Origin: JAJRXK01 sp964593155
GTDB lineage: Bacteria > Krumholzibacteriota > Krumholzibacteriia > JAJRXK01
DNA length: 5,357 bases
Reading direction: 5' to 3'
NCBI GenBank assembly: GCA_964593155.1
Contig: CAZQHE010000207.1
Span: 1 to 5,357, forward strand
The notes under the pieces are model-generated. The model saw nothing but the letters and a program-made list of their open reading frames with translations, had not been told where the DNA came from and did no database searches. Within the stretch, counting starts at the first letter, position 1. Every line of letters begins with the position of its first letter. Positions 1-5,357 of the stretch are shown in pieces. Both the position numbers and the translations under genes were made by a program.

Positions 1-706
1 GCCCTACGACGGTCGCGGCGTTCCCTGGGAAGAGGATCCGGCGCCCTTCTACCGCGCCCTGCTGCGCCACGCCAGGTCGGGCGCACCGCAGCGACGCCCC
101 GGAGAGGACGACGATCGCGCGACGGCGCTGGCCCGCGACGTGGTGACCCTGGCCGAGGACGACGACGACTGGCTGCTGCGCGCCTACCAGCGCTGGCGCC
201 GGGCGGTCCGGACGGTGGCGACCACGACGCCGGCGGACGGCGACCCCGACCCGCTGCTCGATCTGATCGTCGACGACCTCGAGGCGTGGATGCGCGACCA
301 CGATACGAAGGCCTACGTCGCCGCCCTCGACCGCGGGCGGGCCCTGGCCGCCCACTGGCGCGGCGCGATCGAACTCGAGACAGACGGCGGTCTGTCCGGG
401 CGTCCGGCCGCCCCCGGCCGCGCCGAAGGGCGGGTCGTGCGGGCCTCGCACCTCGGCGACGTCGAGCCCGACGGCCCCGACACGATCGCGGTGGTCTCGA
501 CCGTGCTGCCGGCCGACGCGTCGATCGTCCCCTTCCTGGCCGGACTGGTGTGCGAGAGCGGAGACGTCCTCGGCCACGCCTCCATCCTCGCCCGCGAGGC
601 CGGGATCGCCTGCGTGGTCGACGTCGGCGACGCGCGCCGCGAACTCGCCCGCACCGAGCGGGTGGTGGTCGACGGCGACAGCGGCCGCGTGATCCCCGTC
701 GACTGA
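1..706 (+). CDS. PEP-utilising enzyme, C-terminal mobile (phosphohistidine) domain, 5' partial
   Basis: The reading frame is open from base 2 to a TGA at 704-706, giving 234 visible residues; the N-terminus is outside the window. The last ~100 residues resemble the swivelling PEP-utiliser mobile domain (PF00391 type) found in PEP synthase, pyruvate phosphate dikinase and rifampin phosphotransferase. The visible core reads GHASILAREAGIACVV, followed by VVVDGDSGRVIPVD, matching the family pattern of His, Ala-Arg-Glu, Gly-Ile, then a 'DG..G.V' end. The likely phosphoacceptor is His192 of the visible part (codon 575-577). The preceding ~130 residues look helical, acidic and arginine-rich, and I do not recognise them. 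The usual GG.TSH context is altered to GDVLGH, so activity is uncertain. The mobile domain ends the protein, as in rifampin phosphotransferase-like proteins; no PEP/pyruvate TIM barrel follows. An ATP-grasp nucleotide-binding domain is expected upstream by family knowledge but is not visible. The substrate cannot be named. Confidence 0.8.
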   Translation, partial: PYDGRGVPWEEDPAPFYRALLRHARSGAPQRRPGEDDDRATALARDVVTLAEDDDDWLLRAYQRWRRAVRTVATTTPADGDPDPLLDLIVDDLEAWMRDHDTKAYVAALDRGRALAAHWRGAIELETDGGLSGRPAAPGRAEGRVVRASHLGDVEPDGPDTIAVVSTVLPADASIVPFLAGLVCESGDVLGHASILAREAGIACVVDVGDARRELARTERVVVDGDSGRVIPVD

Positions 707-712
707 CACGAC

Positions 713-741
713 TTGTCCCTGGCCGGCCCGAGAACTACGAT
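713..741 (+). promoter_or_regulatory. Putative sigma70-type promoter for the 803-3498 operon
   Basis: TTGTCC (713-718) and TACGAT (736-741) are separated by exactly 17 bases. Each hexamer matches the -35/-10 consensus at four of six positions, including TTG in the first and TA...AT in the second. The spacer contains the 8-base palindrome GGCCGGCC (721-728). The site begins seven bases after the upstream stop codon, and predicted initiation near 748 would give a leader of about 55 bases. It is the only promoter-like pair I found in the gap. Consensus matching in an organism of unknown phylum is weak evidence. Confidence 0.4.
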
Positions 742-753
742 CGTCGCCTCGTG

Positions 754-770
754 GTCCGGTCGTGTCGGAC
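754..770 (+). promoter_or_regulatory. Small inverted repeat in the predicted leader
   Basis: GTCCG (754-758) and CGGAC (766-770) form a perfect 5-base-pair stem around a 7-base loop, just downstream of the predicted transcription start and 32 bases before the ATG at 803. It could be a leader hairpin or an operator half-site pair. No U-tract follows, so it is not an intrinsic terminator. Short GC-rich stems occur by chance in such DNA. Confidence 0.25.
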
Positions 771-790
771 GAACCTTCCCCCTGGCATCC

Positions 791-797
791 GGAGTGG
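791..797 (+). promoter_or_regulatory. Ribosome binding site deciding the start at 803
   Basis: GGAGTGG lies five bases before the ATG at 803. It favours this ATG over the in-frame TTG at 713, which would put 30 charged and polar residues in front of a clean signal peptide and would start inside the predicted promoter. Confidence 0.7.
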
Positions 798-802
798 AAT
801 CC

Positions 803-1348
803 ATGACGCGCTCTTCACGTCTCGGTCTCGTCCTCGTCGTCCTGGCCCTGGTGGCCGGACCGGCCCACGCGCAGACGCGGTTCAGCGTCGAGGCCGGCCC
901 CCTGGTTCCCTTCTCCGACTTCGGCGACGCCGTCGACGCGAGTGCGTGGATCGGAGCCCGGCTGGAGTACCAGCCCATGAACGCCCTCGGTCAGGTGGCC
1001 GAGCTGGCCTTCGTGGCACAGACCGGCTACGCGGACCTCGAGCTCGACACGAACGTCGAGGGCGACGCGTCGCTGTGGGCGCTGGGAGCCGGCATCCGGG
1101 TCTACTCGATGGCCCTGCCCTTCTTCCTGCACGGCGGCGTGGAATACATGTCCACGGAACTGGAGTACGGCCCGGTCGACGCCTCGACCGACGGCTTCGG
1201 TCCGACCTTCGGGGCGGGACTGAACTTCGGGCTCGGCGGCGTCTTCGTGGAGGTGGAGGGCCGGTTGCACCTCGGTGTGGGAGCCGACGACGACGAGATC
1301 GACCCACGCTTCACCACCGTCACCGCCGCGCTCGGCCTTCCGTTCTAG
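803..1348 (+). CDS. Small secreted outer-membrane beta-barrel protein
   Basis: The protein has 181 residues and starts with a clear Sec signal peptide: positive MTRSSR, a hydrophobic core at residues 7-19, and a signal peptidase I site PAHA-Q after residue 23. The mature ~158 residues alternate hydrophobic and polar positions in about eight strand-like segments, near residues 25-37, 47-58, 65-82, 90-103, 106-122, 131-144, 147-160 and 169-181. Acidic loops (GADDDEIDP at 159-168) lie between them, and the protein ends in phenylalanine as many outer-membrane barrels do. Size and pattern fit an 8-stranded OmpA/OmpX-like barrel (PF13505-type), probably outer-membrane with structural or adhesive roles. 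No catalytic motif was seen and the exact function is unknown. It is the first gene of a three-gene unit, 96 bases after the upstream gene; the next gene follows after nine bases. A periplasmic beta-sandwich protein is the main alternative. Confidence 0.8.
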   Translation: MTRSSRLGLVLVVLALVAGPAHAQTRFSVEAGPLVPFSDFGDAVDASAWIGARLEYQPMNALGQVAELAFVAQTGYADLELDTNVEGDASLWALGAGIRVYSMALPFFLHGGVEYMSTELEYGPVDASTDGFGPTFGAGLNFGLGGVFVEVEGRLHLGVGADDDEIDPRFTTVTAALGLPF

Positions 1349-1350
1349 GA
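1346..1350 (+). promoter_or_regulatory. Ribosome binding site of the DinB-like gene, overlapping the upstream stop
   Basis: TAGGA contains the TAG stop of the barrel gene and an AGGA Shine-Dalgarno core, seven bases before the ATG at 1358. A ribosome terminating on the upstream gene would be positioned to reinitiate, which suggests translational coupling. Confidence 0.6.
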
Positions 1351-1357
1351 TACCGCC

Positions 1358-1828
1358 ATGCACTCCCGCGAACTCTTCGTCAGTATGCTCGACTACGATC
1401 GCTGGGCGAACCGGCGCGTCGCCGAGGCCTTCCGTGGGGACCACGTCCCGGCTCGCGCCCGAGAACTCCTCGGCCACGTCCTGCTGGCCCAGCACCTCTG
1501 GAGCGATCGGGTGGAAGGACGCACGACCACGACGACGGTCGAGGGCGATCCCACCGTGCGGGATCTCGGTTCGGAGATCGATCGAGCCCACGACCGTCTG
1601 GCCGCCCTGCTGTCCCGTGAGGACGAGACATCGCTCGATCGACGGATCGATCATCGGAACCTGCGCGGAGACGAGCACTCCGTTCCGCTGCGCGAGATCC
1701 TGCTGCACGTCCTCGACCACGGTGTGCATCATCGGGCCCAGATCGCGAGCAGCCTGAACGAAGCGGGACTCACACCGCCGCGCATCGATTTCATCGTCTA
1801 CGCCCGAGAACGGGAAGAAGCACCGTGA
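1358..1828 (+). CDS. DinB/YfiT-like four-helix metal-binding protein
   Basis: The 156 residues match the usual length and layout of the DinB-like superfamily. An N-terminal YDRWANRRV helix (residues 13-21) is typical of the family. It is followed by GHVLLAQHLWSDR (39-51), and by a C-terminal HVLDHGVHHRAQI (117-129) leading to the common 'L..AG..PP.iDfi.Y' ending (133-148). By family comparison His40, His121 and His125 are the probable metal ligands (a His plus an HxxxH pair). There is no signal peptide, so it is cytoplasmic. Some family members are thiol-dependent S-transferases or maleylpyruvate isomerase-like enzymes; many have no known reaction and nothing here picks one. Despite the name, this is unrelated to the DNA polymerase IV DinB. 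It lies between two genes for exported proteins, and its stop overlaps the next start by four bases (GTGA), so it is very probably cotranscribed with them. Confidence 0.88.
   Translation: MHSRELFVSMLDYDRWANRRVAEAFRGDHVPARARELLGHVLLAQHLWSDRVEGRTTTTTVEGDPTVRDLGSEIDRAHDRLAALLSREDETSLDRRIDHRNLRGDEHSVPLREILLHVLDHGVHHRAQIASSLNEAGLTPPRIDFIVYAREREEAP
1812..1820 (+). promoter_or_regulatory. Ribosome binding site for the GTG start at 1825
   Basis: The purine run GGGAAGAAG lies inside the end of the DinB-like gene, four bases before the GTG. It supports a non-ATG start that keeps the whole signal peptide and overlaps the upstream TGA. Confidence 0.55.
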
Positions 1829-3498
1829 TCCGTTGCTCGACACTCGCCCTCCTGCTGCTCGGCAGCGGCCTCGCCCACGCTGCCGCCGACGTTGTCTTCG
1901 TGGGCGGCACGATCCACACGCTCGCCGGCGAGAGCCCCTCGACGGTCGAGGCCCTGGCGATCGAAGACGGTGTGGTCGTGGCGGCCGGCGACCGGTCGGC
2001 CGTCGAGAATCACGTGGGCGACGCCACCCGCGTGGTCGAACTGGCGGGGCGTACGGTGATTCCCGGACTCGTCGACGCCCACGCGCACCTGAGTGGGCTC
2101 GGCGCCGCCCTGGCCCGAGTCGACCTGCGCGGGGCGCGCTCGGCCCGGGAATGCGTGGAACGCGCGCGCGCCGTCCACGCCGAACTCCCCGACGGCGTGT
2201 GGCTGCTCGGCCGCGGCTGGGACCAGAACGACTGGGACGACACCTCCTTCCCCGACCGCTCGCTGCTCGACGAGGCCTTCGGCGACCGCCCGGTGCGCTT
2301 CACGCGCGTCGACGGCCACGCTTCCTGGGTGAACACCGCGGCCCTGCGCCGGGCGGGGATCGACGCCGACACGCCCGATCCCGAGGGCGGAGAGATCGTG
2401 CGCGATCCGTCCACGGGCCAGGCCACGGGAATCCTCGTCGACACCGCCGAGCGTCTGGTCGCCGCCGCGATACCCGAGCCCGACGCCGCCGAGATCGAAC
2501 GGCGCTACCGGCGGGCGGTGCAGGCCTGCGTGGAACTCGGCATCACCGGCGTGCACGACATGGGCGTGTCGCTCGACGAACTCGCGGTGCTGCGCCGGGG
2601 CGAGCGCGAGGGATGGCTCGACCTGCGGGTGGTGGTCTACCTCGCCGGCGACGAGACGCTCGCGGCGCACGAAGGAGGGCGCGCCGGACTCGAGCCGTCG
2701 TCGCGCGTGCGCGTCGAGGGCGTGAAGCTCTACGCCGACGGCGCGCTCGGCAGCCGCGGCGCCGCGCTGCTCGAGGACTACTCCGATCGGCCGGGCCATC
2801 GCGGCCTGCTGATCCAGGAACCCGAAGTGCTGCAGCAGAAGATCGAGCGGGTGTTCGCGCGCGATCTCGGTCTGGCCGTGCACGCGATCGGCGACCGCGC
2901 CAACCGCATCGTGCTCGACGGGATCATCGCCGCGCACGCGGCGCTGAGCGCACGCGGCGTGGACGTAGCTCCTCTGCCCTCGCTGCACGCCCGCATCGAG
3001 CACGCGCAGATCGTCCACCCCGACGACCTGCACCGCTTCGCCGAGCACGGAATCCTGCCCAGCATGCAGCCCACCCACTGCACCAGCGACATGCCCTGGG
3101 CTCCCGATCGCCTCGGCGATGAGCGTCTCGAGGGTGCCTACGCGTGGCGCACCCTGCGTGATCTGGGGTGCATCGTCCCGCTGGGAAGCGACTTCCCGGT
3201 GGAGGAGGCCTCGCCCTGGCTCGGGCTGTACGCGGCGGTCACGCGGCAGACACCCGAGGGGCATCCGCCCGATGGCTGGTCGCCCGAGCAGAGCCTGACG
3301 CCGCTCGAGGCCCTGCTCGGATTCACCGTCTGGCCGGCGCGGGCGATCGAGGCTTCAGGGTGGGGGAGCCTGGAGACGGGTGCGCGTGCCGATCTGGTGG
3401 TGGTCGACCGCGATCCGCTCGCGGTGGACGCCGCGGATCTGCTCGACGCCACGGTGCGGCTGACGATGGTCGGCGGCGAGATCGTCTTCGAGCGCTGA
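1825..3498 (+). CDS. Secreted amidohydrolase, family 3 (YtcJ-like metal-dependent hydrolase)
   Basis: The 557 residues match the length of amidohydrolase_3 proteins (PF07969; YtcJ and N-substituted formamide deformylase-like). An N-terminal signal peptide ends at LAHA-A after residue 19, so the enzyme is predicted to be periplasmic or exported. The early beta domain has GGTIHTL (27-33) and VIPGLVDAHAHL (78-89), whose His86/His88 are the N-terminal metal ligands. The barrel then carries KLYADGALGSRGA starting at Lys301 (equivalent to the bridging, possibly carboxylated lysine), HAIGD (353-357), RIEHAQIV with His393, and GSDFPVE with catalytic-type Asp456. All key residues appear present, so a working enzyme is likely. 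The C-terminal 'G.L..GA.ADLVV.D.DPL' completes the beta domain. Related enzymes cleave C-N bonds in cyclic or N-acyl compounds, but the substrate cannot be read from sequence. The GTG start overlaps the upstream stop by four bases. The gene ends one base from a convergent gene. Confidence 0.93.
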   Translation: MIRCSTLALLLLGSGLAHAAADVVFVGGTIHTLAGESPSTVEALAIEDGVVVAAGDRSAVENHVGDATRVVELAGRTVIPGLVDAHAHLSGLGAALARVDLRGARSARECVERARAVHAELPDGVWLLGRGWDQNDWDDTSFPDRSLLDEAFGDRPVRFTRVDGHASWVNTAALRRAGIDADTPDPEGGEIVRDPSTGQATGILVDTAERLVAAAIPEPDAAEIERRYRRAVQACVELGITGVHDMGVSLDELAVLRRGEREGWLDLRVVVYLAGDETLAAHEGGRAGLEPSSRVRVEGVKLYADGALGSRGAALLEDYSDRPGHRGLLIQEPEVLQQKIERVFARDLGLAVHAIGDRANRIVLDGIIAAHAALSARGVDVAPLPSLHARIEHAQIVHPDDLHRFAEHGILPSMQPTHCTSDMPWAPDRLGDERLEGAYAWRTLRDLGCIVPLGSDFPVEEASPWLGLYAAVTRQTPEGHPPDGWSPEQSLTPLEALLGFTVWPARAIEASGWGSLETGARADLVVVDRDPLAVDAADLLDATVRLTMVGGEIVFER

Positions 3499-3509
3499 CT
3501 CAGCTCTCG
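3489..3509. repeat. Near-palindrome spanning both convergent stop codons
   Basis: The 11-base perfect palindrome GCTGACTCAGC (3494-3504) contains the plus-strand TGA (3496-3498) and the minus-strand stop (3500-3502). It extends through one mismatch (C/T at 3493 and 3505) to CGAG (3489-3492) and CTCG (3506-3509). Folded as RNA it gives four base pairs, a mismatch, four base pairs and a three-base loop, in either direction. No T-tract follows on either side, so it is not a standard intrinsic terminator. It may be a weak bidirectional 3'-end hairpin or a chance result of the abutting stops. Confidence 0.45.
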
Positions 3510-4894
3510 GCCGGAGCGTGCAGTGCGTCGACCAGTGCGCGCAACCGCAGCAGCATTCCCCGGTCGACCTCGACCAGCGCGCGGTCGTCCTCCATGTAGA
3601 ACCACGCGCCGTCCTCGTCGGGACGCCATCCGAACTGCAGGGTGATCGTTCCGCCGTCGGGCCAGCGGATGTCGACCGAGGCCGTCTTCTCCGACAGCAT
3701 CACCGCGGGGTGGCGGTCGCCGGCCACGAAGACCGTGCTGCCGGGCTGCATCTCCTCGATGCCCCGGGCCACGTTGCGGGCGGCGTTCTCACGGTAGGTG
3801 GAGGTGGCGACCTCGCCGTCCTCGGTCAGCAGGGTCCACTCGCGCTCGCCGCGTCGGATCTCGGCCCAGCGGCCGGAGCCGTCGTCCACCCGGAAGGAGA
3901 CGGCACGTTTGACGTTGCGCGGAATGGGATTGCGGTCCTCCCATCCCTGCAGACCGCGGTCGAGGACACCGACGAACGACGGCGACACGGCGAGCACCGT
4001 GTCCAGACCCCGTCGGCGAGCGAAGTACTGCTGATCGTCGGCCTCGTTGCCGAACCACACCGTTTCGGTGCGTCCCGACCGGTCCGTCACGCTCAGCTCC
4101 GCCCAGGGACGATCGAGACCGTAGCCCGACCACTCGCGCTCGCTCAGTCCGTCGCGCAGGTAGGCGGCGATGGTCTGGGTCGACACGACCAGGGCGATGT
4201 CGTCCATCTCCCAGCGCCGTAGACGCGGTGGGGTGCCCGGAGGTCCCGACCACCACAGACCGGTCGTGGTGTCGCGCACCGCGACCCAGCGACCGGCCGG
4301 CCCCCGGCCCTCGAGGCGCACGATGGCTTCATCGTCGACCTCGAACAGCGAGCGGAGGCGGAATCCGTGGTGGGCCGATCGCACCAGGTCCAGGACGTTG
4401 ATGTCCGCCATCTCGAGCGCGTCCGATGCCTCGCGCCGCACGTAGCAGAACTCGCCGGTGACGACTTCGATCCCGACCGCCAGACGGCGTGCGTCGCCGT
4501 CCGCCGAGGCGAGCACCAGATCGGTCCGCGCGGGCTGCCCCTCGGCGAGCCCGTAGCTCGACCACGAGGCCTCGTCGAGTTCCGGGTTCAGTTCGCGCTG
4601 TCGGGCCTCGGTCGTGATCCGTTCCAGCACCGAGGCGACGACGCGGTCCTCGGCGCGCTCGACGATCGGTTCGGTCAACCACCAGCCGTCGTCGCGGCGG
4701 ACCACGGTCCACCCCCCGTCGGAGCGTTCGACCCGCAACGTGTCGACGGCCGACGGATCCATCGGCACGAGTAGCGCGGCCTCCTGCTGCTCCTCGAAGG
4801 CCCGGCGCTCGCGCGGGATGTCGATCCCGAAGATCCACACGGCCAGGGCCACCACCGCCACCGCGAGCAGGACGGTCCATCGGTTCAGACCCAT
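3500..4894 (-). CDS. Membrane-anchored DUF4340 protein, partner of a GldG-type ABC system
   Basis: The protein has 464 residues. Residues 6-24 form one hydrophobic N-terminal segment with little before it, giving an anchor with the bulk probably outside the cytoplasmic membrane. The rest is built of DUF4340-type units (PF14238). One has GGWTVVRRDDGWWLTEP (60-76), then YGLAEGQPARTDL (114-126). The next has GRWVAVRDTTTGLWWSGPP (201-219), then YGLDRPWAELSV (258-269). A third, weaker unit has GRWAEIRRGEREWTLL (341-356) without a YGL motif. Family function is unknown. The gene commonly sits beside GldG-like ABC-transporter auxiliary proteins, as here, where the upstream gene overlaps it by ten bases (ATGGGTCTGA). 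The ATG at 4894 was chosen because GGAGG lies eight bases before it and the anchor starts immediately. The longer frame to 5062 would add 56 arginine-rich residues inside the GldG-like gene. A role in assembly or export with the transporter is inference. Confidence 0.88.
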   Translation of the reverse strand: MGLNRWTVLLAVAVVALAVWIFGIDIPRERRAFEEQQEAALLVPMDPSAVDTLRVERSDGGWTVVRRDDGWWLTEPIVERAEDRVVASVLERITTEARQRELNPELDEASWSSYGLAEGQPARTDLVLASADGDARRLAVGIEVVTGEFCYVRREASDALEMADINVLDLVRSAHHGFRLRSLFEVDDEAIVRLEGRGPAGRWVAVRDTTTGLWWSGPPGTPPRLRRWEMDDIALVVSTQTIAAYLRDGLSEREWSGYGLDRPWAELSVTDRSGRTETVWFGNEADDQQYFARRRGLDTVLAVSPSFVGVLDRGLQGWEDRNPIPRNVKRAVSFRVDDGSGRWAEIRRGEREWTLLTEDGEVATSTYRENAARNVARGIEEMQPGSTVFVAGDRHPAVMLSEKTASVDIRWPDGGTITLQFGWRPDEDGAWFYMEDDRALVEVDRGMLLRLRALVDALHAPAES

Positions 4895-5357
4895 TGGCGT
4901 CGCCTCCACAAGGTCCACGCCCCGATCGCGAGGAAGATCACGGGAACCACTGCCAGCGCGGTGATGCGCAGGGTCTCGACCTGCGACGACGACAACACGA
5001 CCGGGTCGTTGAGGTCGGGCCGCGGGGGCAGCGCGATGCGATCCTCCTGCTCGGTGAGCCACAGGACCGACGCCAGCAGGAGCTGGGTGTTGCCCTGCAC
5101 CCGCAGGTTCGCGTTGCCGGCGAAGTCGGTGTCGCCGATCACGACCAGCCGCGCCGACTCGGCCATGTCCCGCTGCAACTCGAGGTCGCCCGCCCGCAGC
5201 GTGTCGACGCGGGTGGTGTCGCGTACGTCGACGGCGTCGCCGAGCATCTCGAAGGTGGTGGCCATGGTCGACGAGATCTCGTCGGAGCCGAAGAAGAAGC
5301 GGCGCAGGTCGAGGCGCACCGCGTAGGCCAGCGGAAGTGGTCCCGGCTTGTCGACGT
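4885..5357 (-). CDS. GldG-like ABC-transporter auxiliary protein, C-terminal part (5' partial)
   Basis: The frame is open to the right edge, giving 156 visible residues; the start is outside the window. The in-frame GTG at 5319 is not the start, because the family-like stretch DKPGPLPLAYAV precedes and spans it. Visible motifs are ARLVVIGDTDFAGNANL (residues 68-84), GNTQLLLASVLWLTEQED (88-105) and a single C-terminal membrane helix (about 131-149) followed by arginines (WRRRQWV). This layout is typical of the end of GldG/'Gldg family' proteins (PF09822-type, uncharacterised ABC systems): a large periplasmic domain tethered by terminal helices. In Bacteroidota GldG works with GldA and GldF in gliding, but homologues occur widely in non-gliding bacteria, so gliding cannot be inferred. 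The stop TGA lies ten bases into the DUF4340 gene, suggesting coupled translation. An ABC ATPase and permease are expected upstream, beyond 5357. Confidence 0.88.
   Translation of the reverse strand, partial: VDKPGPLPLAYAVRLDLRRFFFGSDEISSTMATTFEMLGDAVDVRDTTRVDTLRAGDLELQRDMAESARLVVIGDTDFAGNANLRVQGNTQLLLASVLWLTEQEDRIALPPRPDLNDPVVLSSSQVETLRITALAVVPVIFLAIGAWTLWRRRQWV
4903..4907 (-). promoter_or_regulatory. Ribosome binding site deciding the DUF4340 start
   Basis: On the minus strand GGAGG stands eight bases before the ATG at 4894, inside the end of the GldG-like gene. It is the strongest Shine-Dalgarno in the window and fixes the start ahead of the membrane anchor. Confidence 0.75.

Noticed and set aside
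156..172. Short GAC triplet run encoding consecutive aspartates
   Set aside because: Only a few units in an acidic coding stretch; too short to call a repeat element.
713..802. An N-terminal extension of the barrel protein from the TTG at 713
   Set aside because: It would bury the signal peptide behind 30 residues and start in the predicted promoter. GGAGTGG directly supports the ATG at 803.
286..1620. A 444-codon plus-strand frame spanning three genes
   Set aside because: It is extremely arginine- and proline-rich, crosses the promoter gap and overlaps three recognisable genes in another frame. It is a composition artefact.
815..1843. A 342-codon minus-strand frame opposite the barrel and DinB-like genes
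   Set aside because: No domain was recognised, it covers two well-supported plus-strand genes and their junction, and long antisense frames are expected at this G+C.
1798..3264. A 488-codon open frame antisense to the amidohydrolase
   Set aside because: Its sequence is the low-complexity His/Arg/Gly/Val mix of a shadow frame in GC-rich DNA. The opposite strand carries all the conserved amidohydrolase motifs.
4895..5062. A 56-residue extension of the DUF4340 protein
   Set aside because: It lies wholly within the GldG-like gene in another frame, is Arg/Gly-rich, and would displace the N-terminal membrane anchor. GGAGG supports the start at 4894.
1..5357. High density of GATC sites (about 60 by eye), with a cluster in the DinB-like gene
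   Set aside because: GATC arises readily where G-ending codons precede the preferred ATC, and from GAT-C junctions. Codon use explains it without invoking methylation signals or an origin.

Overview
The window is G+C-rich (roughly two thirds or more by eye), almost entirely coding, and built of short-spaced or overlapping bacterial genes. Secretion signals, a predicted outer-membrane beta-barrel and a GldG/DUF4340 pair point to a Gram-negative (diderm) bacterium. The phylum cannot be fixed from this sequence. A high-GC lineage such as Krumholzibacteriota, Eisenbacteria, Gemmatimonadota or Myxococcota would fit, but that is a guess from style and gene content. No RNA gene, CRISPR array, insertion sequence, attachment site or replication origin was seen, and no gene-free stretch exceeds 100 bases.

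Left edge (1-706, plus strand): the C-terminal end of a protein carrying a PEP-utiliser 'mobile' (swivelling phosphohistidine) domain. Its N-terminus lies outside the window.

Centre (707-3498, plus strand): a 96-base gap holds a plausible sigma70-type promoter and a small hairpin. A tightly packed three-gene unit follows: a small secreted beta-barrel protein (803-1348), a DinB/YfiT-like putative metal-dependent protein (1358-1828), and a secreted amidohydrolase of the YtcJ-like family 3 (1825-3498). The first gap is 9 bases, with the Shine-Dalgarno touching the upstream stop codon. The second junction is a 4-base GTGA overlap. Both suggest translational coupling.

Right part (3500-5357, minus strand): two genes of what is probably a longer operon entering from the right. 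The C-terminal end of a GldG-like ABC-transporter auxiliary protein (4885-5357, cut by the window edge) overlaps by 10 bases a membrane-anchored DUF4340 protein (3500-4894). This pair usually follows an ABC ATPase and permease, so the rest of the transporter is expected just beyond the right edge.

The two units converge with a single base between their stop codons. Both stops sit inside a near-palindrome that could fold into a hairpin in either transcript. The genes are recognisable families and I see no clearly new system. The most interesting points are the internal three-fold repeat of the DUF4340 protein, the shared stop-codon palindrome, the altered phosphohistidine motif, and the unexplained pairing of a DinB-like protein with two exported proteins.
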